A stretch of 6,136 bases of DNA, from assembly GCA_007118045.1 (NCBI GenBank), contig SKTG01000446.1:1-6136 (forward strand). Reading direction: 5' to 3'. The DNA is from Nitriliruptoraceae bacterium. GTDB lineage: Bacteria > Actinomycetota > Nitriliruptoria > Nitriliruptorales > Nitriliruptoraceae. Under the pieces are notes generated by a model that did not search any database, had not been told where the DNA came from, and saw nothing but the letters and a program-made list of their open reading frames with translations. Position 1 is the stretch's first letter, and the number at the start of each line of letters is the position of its first letter. The position numbers and the translations under genes were made by a program. This document shows positions 4,501 to 6,136 of this stretch, in pieces.

Positions 4501-6136
4501 CACGTGGCCATCACCGAGTCGTTGCGCGCCGAGATCGTTGGCGATCGTGCCCTGACCTTCGCCGCCACCGTGTTCGCGTTCCTGCCTGGCATGACCGAGG
4601 AAGCGTCCCGCCAGCTCATCGCCGCGAACCAGCAGCGGTTCTCGGCCGTGCACGATGGCTACCAGCTCGCGGTCGGCTTCGACCTCGACGAACCACTGAC
4701 CGTGCCTGACGATCTCCCGCCCGACTGGGACGAGGCCGAGGCCCGAGCGGCACTCGCCGCCCATCATCCCAGCCAGGTCGTCCCGAGCCGACTGGCCGGC
4801 AAGCTCGGTGTGCCGGCCGAGAAGATCCGCGCGCTCATCACGCTCCTGGGCGAGGACCTGTCCGATGGCGCGATCCCCGCGGCGCTGTGTGAGCGCCCTG
4901 GCGGCGGCTACCTCGGCCACATCGAGCCGCTTCGCGGGTTGGTCGAGCGGCTCGTGAGGATGACCGTCGTCTTCGAGGCAGGCGCATGGGGATCCACCGA
5001 CATCGCGTTCGTCGCCGCTCACCCGACCATGTTCGGCATCACCGACATCGACGACCTGCCCATCGCCGCGCTGCAACGGCTCAGTGTCTACGCCGGGTTC
5101 AGATCCAGGCCGGTGGACATCGACCAGCCAGATCCGCCGGCCGGCGACGATCTACGCGGCATCCTCGGCTCCTTCGACCCCGTGGCGAGGTCCTTCGGTG
5201 TACCGGCCGAGCAGCTGACCCGCCTCTTCGAGGCAGAGCCGGGCCTGGTTCCAACCGTCGCGGCGGCGGTCCCGCTGCCCGCCGAGCCGATCGAAGCTCT
5301 GCGTCGCCTCGCCGCTGGCGTGGCGCTCGCCCGGACGGTCGGGATCAGCGGTGATGCTCTCATGGCATCGTTCAGCGACGACTACGCGACCTTGCAACGT
5401 GCCGCCGATGCGGCACTGGGCGCACTGCGAGCACGCGTGCCGGTGCAGGAGTGGCCAACGCGGCTCGGGCCCATCGAGGACACGGTCCGGGAGCAGCGTC
5501 GTGACGCCCTGGCCGACCACCTGCTGCATTCGACGTTCGCGCAGTTCGAGACTCTCGCCGACCTCTACGACCACTTCCTCATCGACGTCGAGATGACCGG
5601 ATGCGCTCGCACCTCCCGTGTGGCCGCCGCCATCTCCAGCGTCCAACTCTACGTTCATCGCGTCCTGATGAACCTCGAGCAGGACCGGCGCGACCCCGAC
5701 GACCCCCATCACCTGCGTATCGACGCGACCCGGATCCCGGCGAACGAATGGGGATGGCGCAAGAACTACCGGGTGTGGGAAGCGAACCGCAAGGTCTTCC
5801 TGTGGCCGGAGAACTACCTCGAACCGACGTTGCGCGATGACAAGACGCCGCTGTTCGAGGCGCTCGAGTCGACGCTGCTGCAACAGTCGGCCAGCGAGCA
5901 GCACGTCCTGGACGCGTACGCCGACTACCTGGCTGGCTTCGATGAACTCGCCGAACTACGCATAGCCGGCACCTACCACGAGAAGGACCCCACGAACGAC
6001 CAGGACGTGCTGCACCTGATCGGCGTCACGTCGAGCGACCCTCCGACCTTCTACCACCGCCCGGTCGGCAACGCCGGTGGTCGGACCAAGCCAGGGCAAG
6101 GCACCGTGTGGTCGCCTTGGCGCAGGATCGACGTGC
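1531..6136 (+). CDS. Tc toxin A subunit (TcdA/TcA-like), N-terminal part, 3' partial
   Basis: At least 1535 codons are open without interruption to the window edge. In known Tc toxins, TcA forms a pentameric bell that binds the target cell and injects the TcB-TcC cargo through a central channel. No signal peptide or membrane span is visible, as in other TcA. Residues 1-490 are a long Leu/Ala-rich, probably helical extension that I cannot assign. It includes a repeated REALAR (53-58 and 74-79) and YAATLADRVARLFPT (242-256). A CxCxxC cluster (C505, C507, C510) precedes the VRP1 landmark SPAAYFADLM (515-524), RRPDL (549-553) and LELVNEVLE (570-578). Helical-shell segments follow, for example ALDRIHRFTRLWRRLPW (749-765) and DFRDWYATSGYSLDDLAVI (959-977). 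The ABC-toxin block is LYDHFLID (1345-1352), TSRVAAAISSVQLYVHR (1361-1377) and PENYLEP (1426-1432). The neuraminidase-like region begins near 1475 (TYHEKDPTNDQ) and reaches WSPWRRID at 1527-1534. These match remembered TcdA1 segments. The receptor-binding, pore-forming and TcB-binding parts would lie outside the window. The family is very certain; the target host is unknown. Confidence 0.94.
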   Translation, partial: MPTQRSYPTTAIGHLGWLQKLDPDLYDDALQRTVASVLASLEAGLAGASPAAREALARLDVTIEPDTNVRAAIREALARTDLPAEVRTEALNAIEATHLPVIPLDLLSDPTQDVLPRPEIGRAQVVALSRAAGLDEDTIERVVARAPRPEAITDGIVAALVADGDLDESAARDLGLAASLHHLADGDESLIRAVREVEFPELPGGRVGSLRELLALDASSWLDVLEASEADPPDGVTPAGYAATLADRVARLFPTDSLLTRLPDAGDEVLAALEQLTPLLERNDDVTAGGFDALDLTGLDADEIPVLRDQHAVLASLTGSFPGLGLAEVLADGSATPAERVEEASRRIAALGRVQALNPDVDLLGREFTPDSQDLSGLRFDGIPDEDRDRILQTLRAQQRVLTLTGDVTDTQALLQGGYTSALSVARSSPEAVAERTGLAASEAVAVRADALATMAEVTAVFGGILDAATGGVDGLGDTSVRTDAHDYLRRLPGYRELFGNQAYCACEHCASILSPAAYFADLMLFVDEHVTGPVFAAIPDHPLSLRVRRPDLWSTPLTCANTTETLATLELVNEVLENHLATAIGHAGTLTDRPGVQAAVYRHLATSTASFDEPFVLPLARLSGYLEHAGVGRASVARTLGAPAAAVTAATLETSEIGRRLMATRNVGTPFLRALYGFDLPTRNDGAHPIDVRRLMSASSLTRRELGQIITTRWVRAAGEPLQIRSGKTEASNVQNDVERIHGLTPDALDRIHRFTRLWRRLPWQVGELDLVLSSLGATTLTEEELDRLVTMATLAERTGASGEETCALTGLIPRHGVDDASVALFDRLFNAASFVSSDGELPKEDSFFVHPALSDGDSDRTPDQTAHRLRAALGVDDAGLLLLIEAEGLAPALGIDPTDETRRVALTADHLSVLYRHARLARLLRLPVADLLRLVSFVPVLSSGHVTDVDDVVALLDFRDWYATSGYSLDDLAVIRQRAPEDPASYADHVAITESLRAEIVGDRALTFAATVFAFLPGMTEEASRQLIAANQQRFSAVHDGYQLAVGFDLDEPLTVPDDLPPDWDEAEARAALAAHHPSQVVPSRLAGKLGVPAEKIRALITLLGEDLSDGAIPAALCERPGGGYLGHIEPLRGLVERLVRMTVVFEAGAWGSTDIAFVAAHPTMFGITDIDDLPIAALQRLSVYAGFRSRPVDIDQPDPPAGDDLRGILGSFDPVARSFGVPAEQLTRLFEAEPGLVPTVAAAVPLPAEPIEALRRLAAGVALARTVGISGDALMASFSDDYATLQRAADAALGALRARVPVQEWPTRLGPIEDTVREQRRDALADHLLHSTFAQFETLADLYDHFLIDVEMTGCARTSRVAAAISSVQLYVHRVLMNLEQDRRDPDDPHHLRIDATRIPANEWGWRKNYRVWEANRKVFLWPENYLEPTLRDDKTPLFEALESTLLQQSASEQHVLDAYADYLAGFDELAELRIAGTYHEKDPTNDQDVLHLIGVTSSDPPTFYHRPVGNAGGRTKPGQGTVWSPWRRIDV
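1690..1766 (+). repeat. Short direct repeat inside the Tc gene
   Basis: GAGGCGCTCGCTCG occurs identically at 1690-1703 and 1753-1766, 63 bases apart and in frame. It encodes the repeated peptide REALAR at residues 53-58 and 74-79. The 21-residue period would suit a helical-hairpin repeat at the start of the N-terminal extension. With two copies only, coincidence in Ala/Leu/Arg-rich coding sequence is possible. Confidence 0.4.

Noticed and set aside
2770..5076. A 768-codon open frame on the minus strand
   Set aside because: It lies wholly antisense to the Tc gene, whose frame carries family landmarks on both sides and inside this span. Its translation is rich in Arg, Gly, Gln, Asp and Val with no domain signal, as expected for an antisense shadow in high-GC DNA.

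Overview
The window is GC-rich throughout and its codons mostly end in G or C. With the GTG start and strong AGGAGG-type ribosome sites, this suggests a high-GC bacterium, most likely an actinobacterium. That assignment rests on composition and gene style only; no taxonomic marker is present.

Layout. (1) Bases 1-83 hold the last 26 codons of an unidentified plus-strand gene. A GC-rich hairpin (144-174) follows and may terminate it. (2) Bases 232-1026 are a complete AqpZ-type aquaporin whose second NPA box reads NPV. (3) Bases 1027-1530 hold no confident gene. There is a possible decayed minus-strand reading frame (about 1027-1343), a strikingly regular array of GTCA/TGAC half-sites around a perfect 13-bp palindrome (1339-1373), and a leader with two hairpin-capable sequences just before the next gene. 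(4) From 1531 to the end of the window runs one uninterrupted plus-strand frame of at least 1535 codons, still open at the edge. It encodes the N-terminal part of a giant toxin-complex (Tc) A subunit related to Photorhabdus TcdA1.

The Tc gene dominates the window. Three landmarks identify it: a VRP1-type block (SPAAYFADLM, then RRPDL and NEVLE), the ABC-toxin block (LYDHFLID, TSRVAAAISSVQLYVHR, PENYLEP), and the opening of the neuraminidase-like beta region (TYHEKDPTNDQ, WSPWRRID). Compared with TcdA1 as remembered, it has about 400 extra N-terminal residues before the VRP1 landmark and a CxCxxC cluster directly in front of SPAAY. It also seems to lack the large beta-rich receptor-binding insertion in the helical shell. 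The receptor-binding, linker, pore-forming and TcB-binding parts would lie beyond the window, as would any TcB/TcC partners.

The aquaporin and the Tc gene share a strand but are 504 bases apart, with a regulatory-looking island between them. Nothing suggests that they work together. The palindrome array is the best candidate for a control site of the toxin gene or of the minus-strand remnant.
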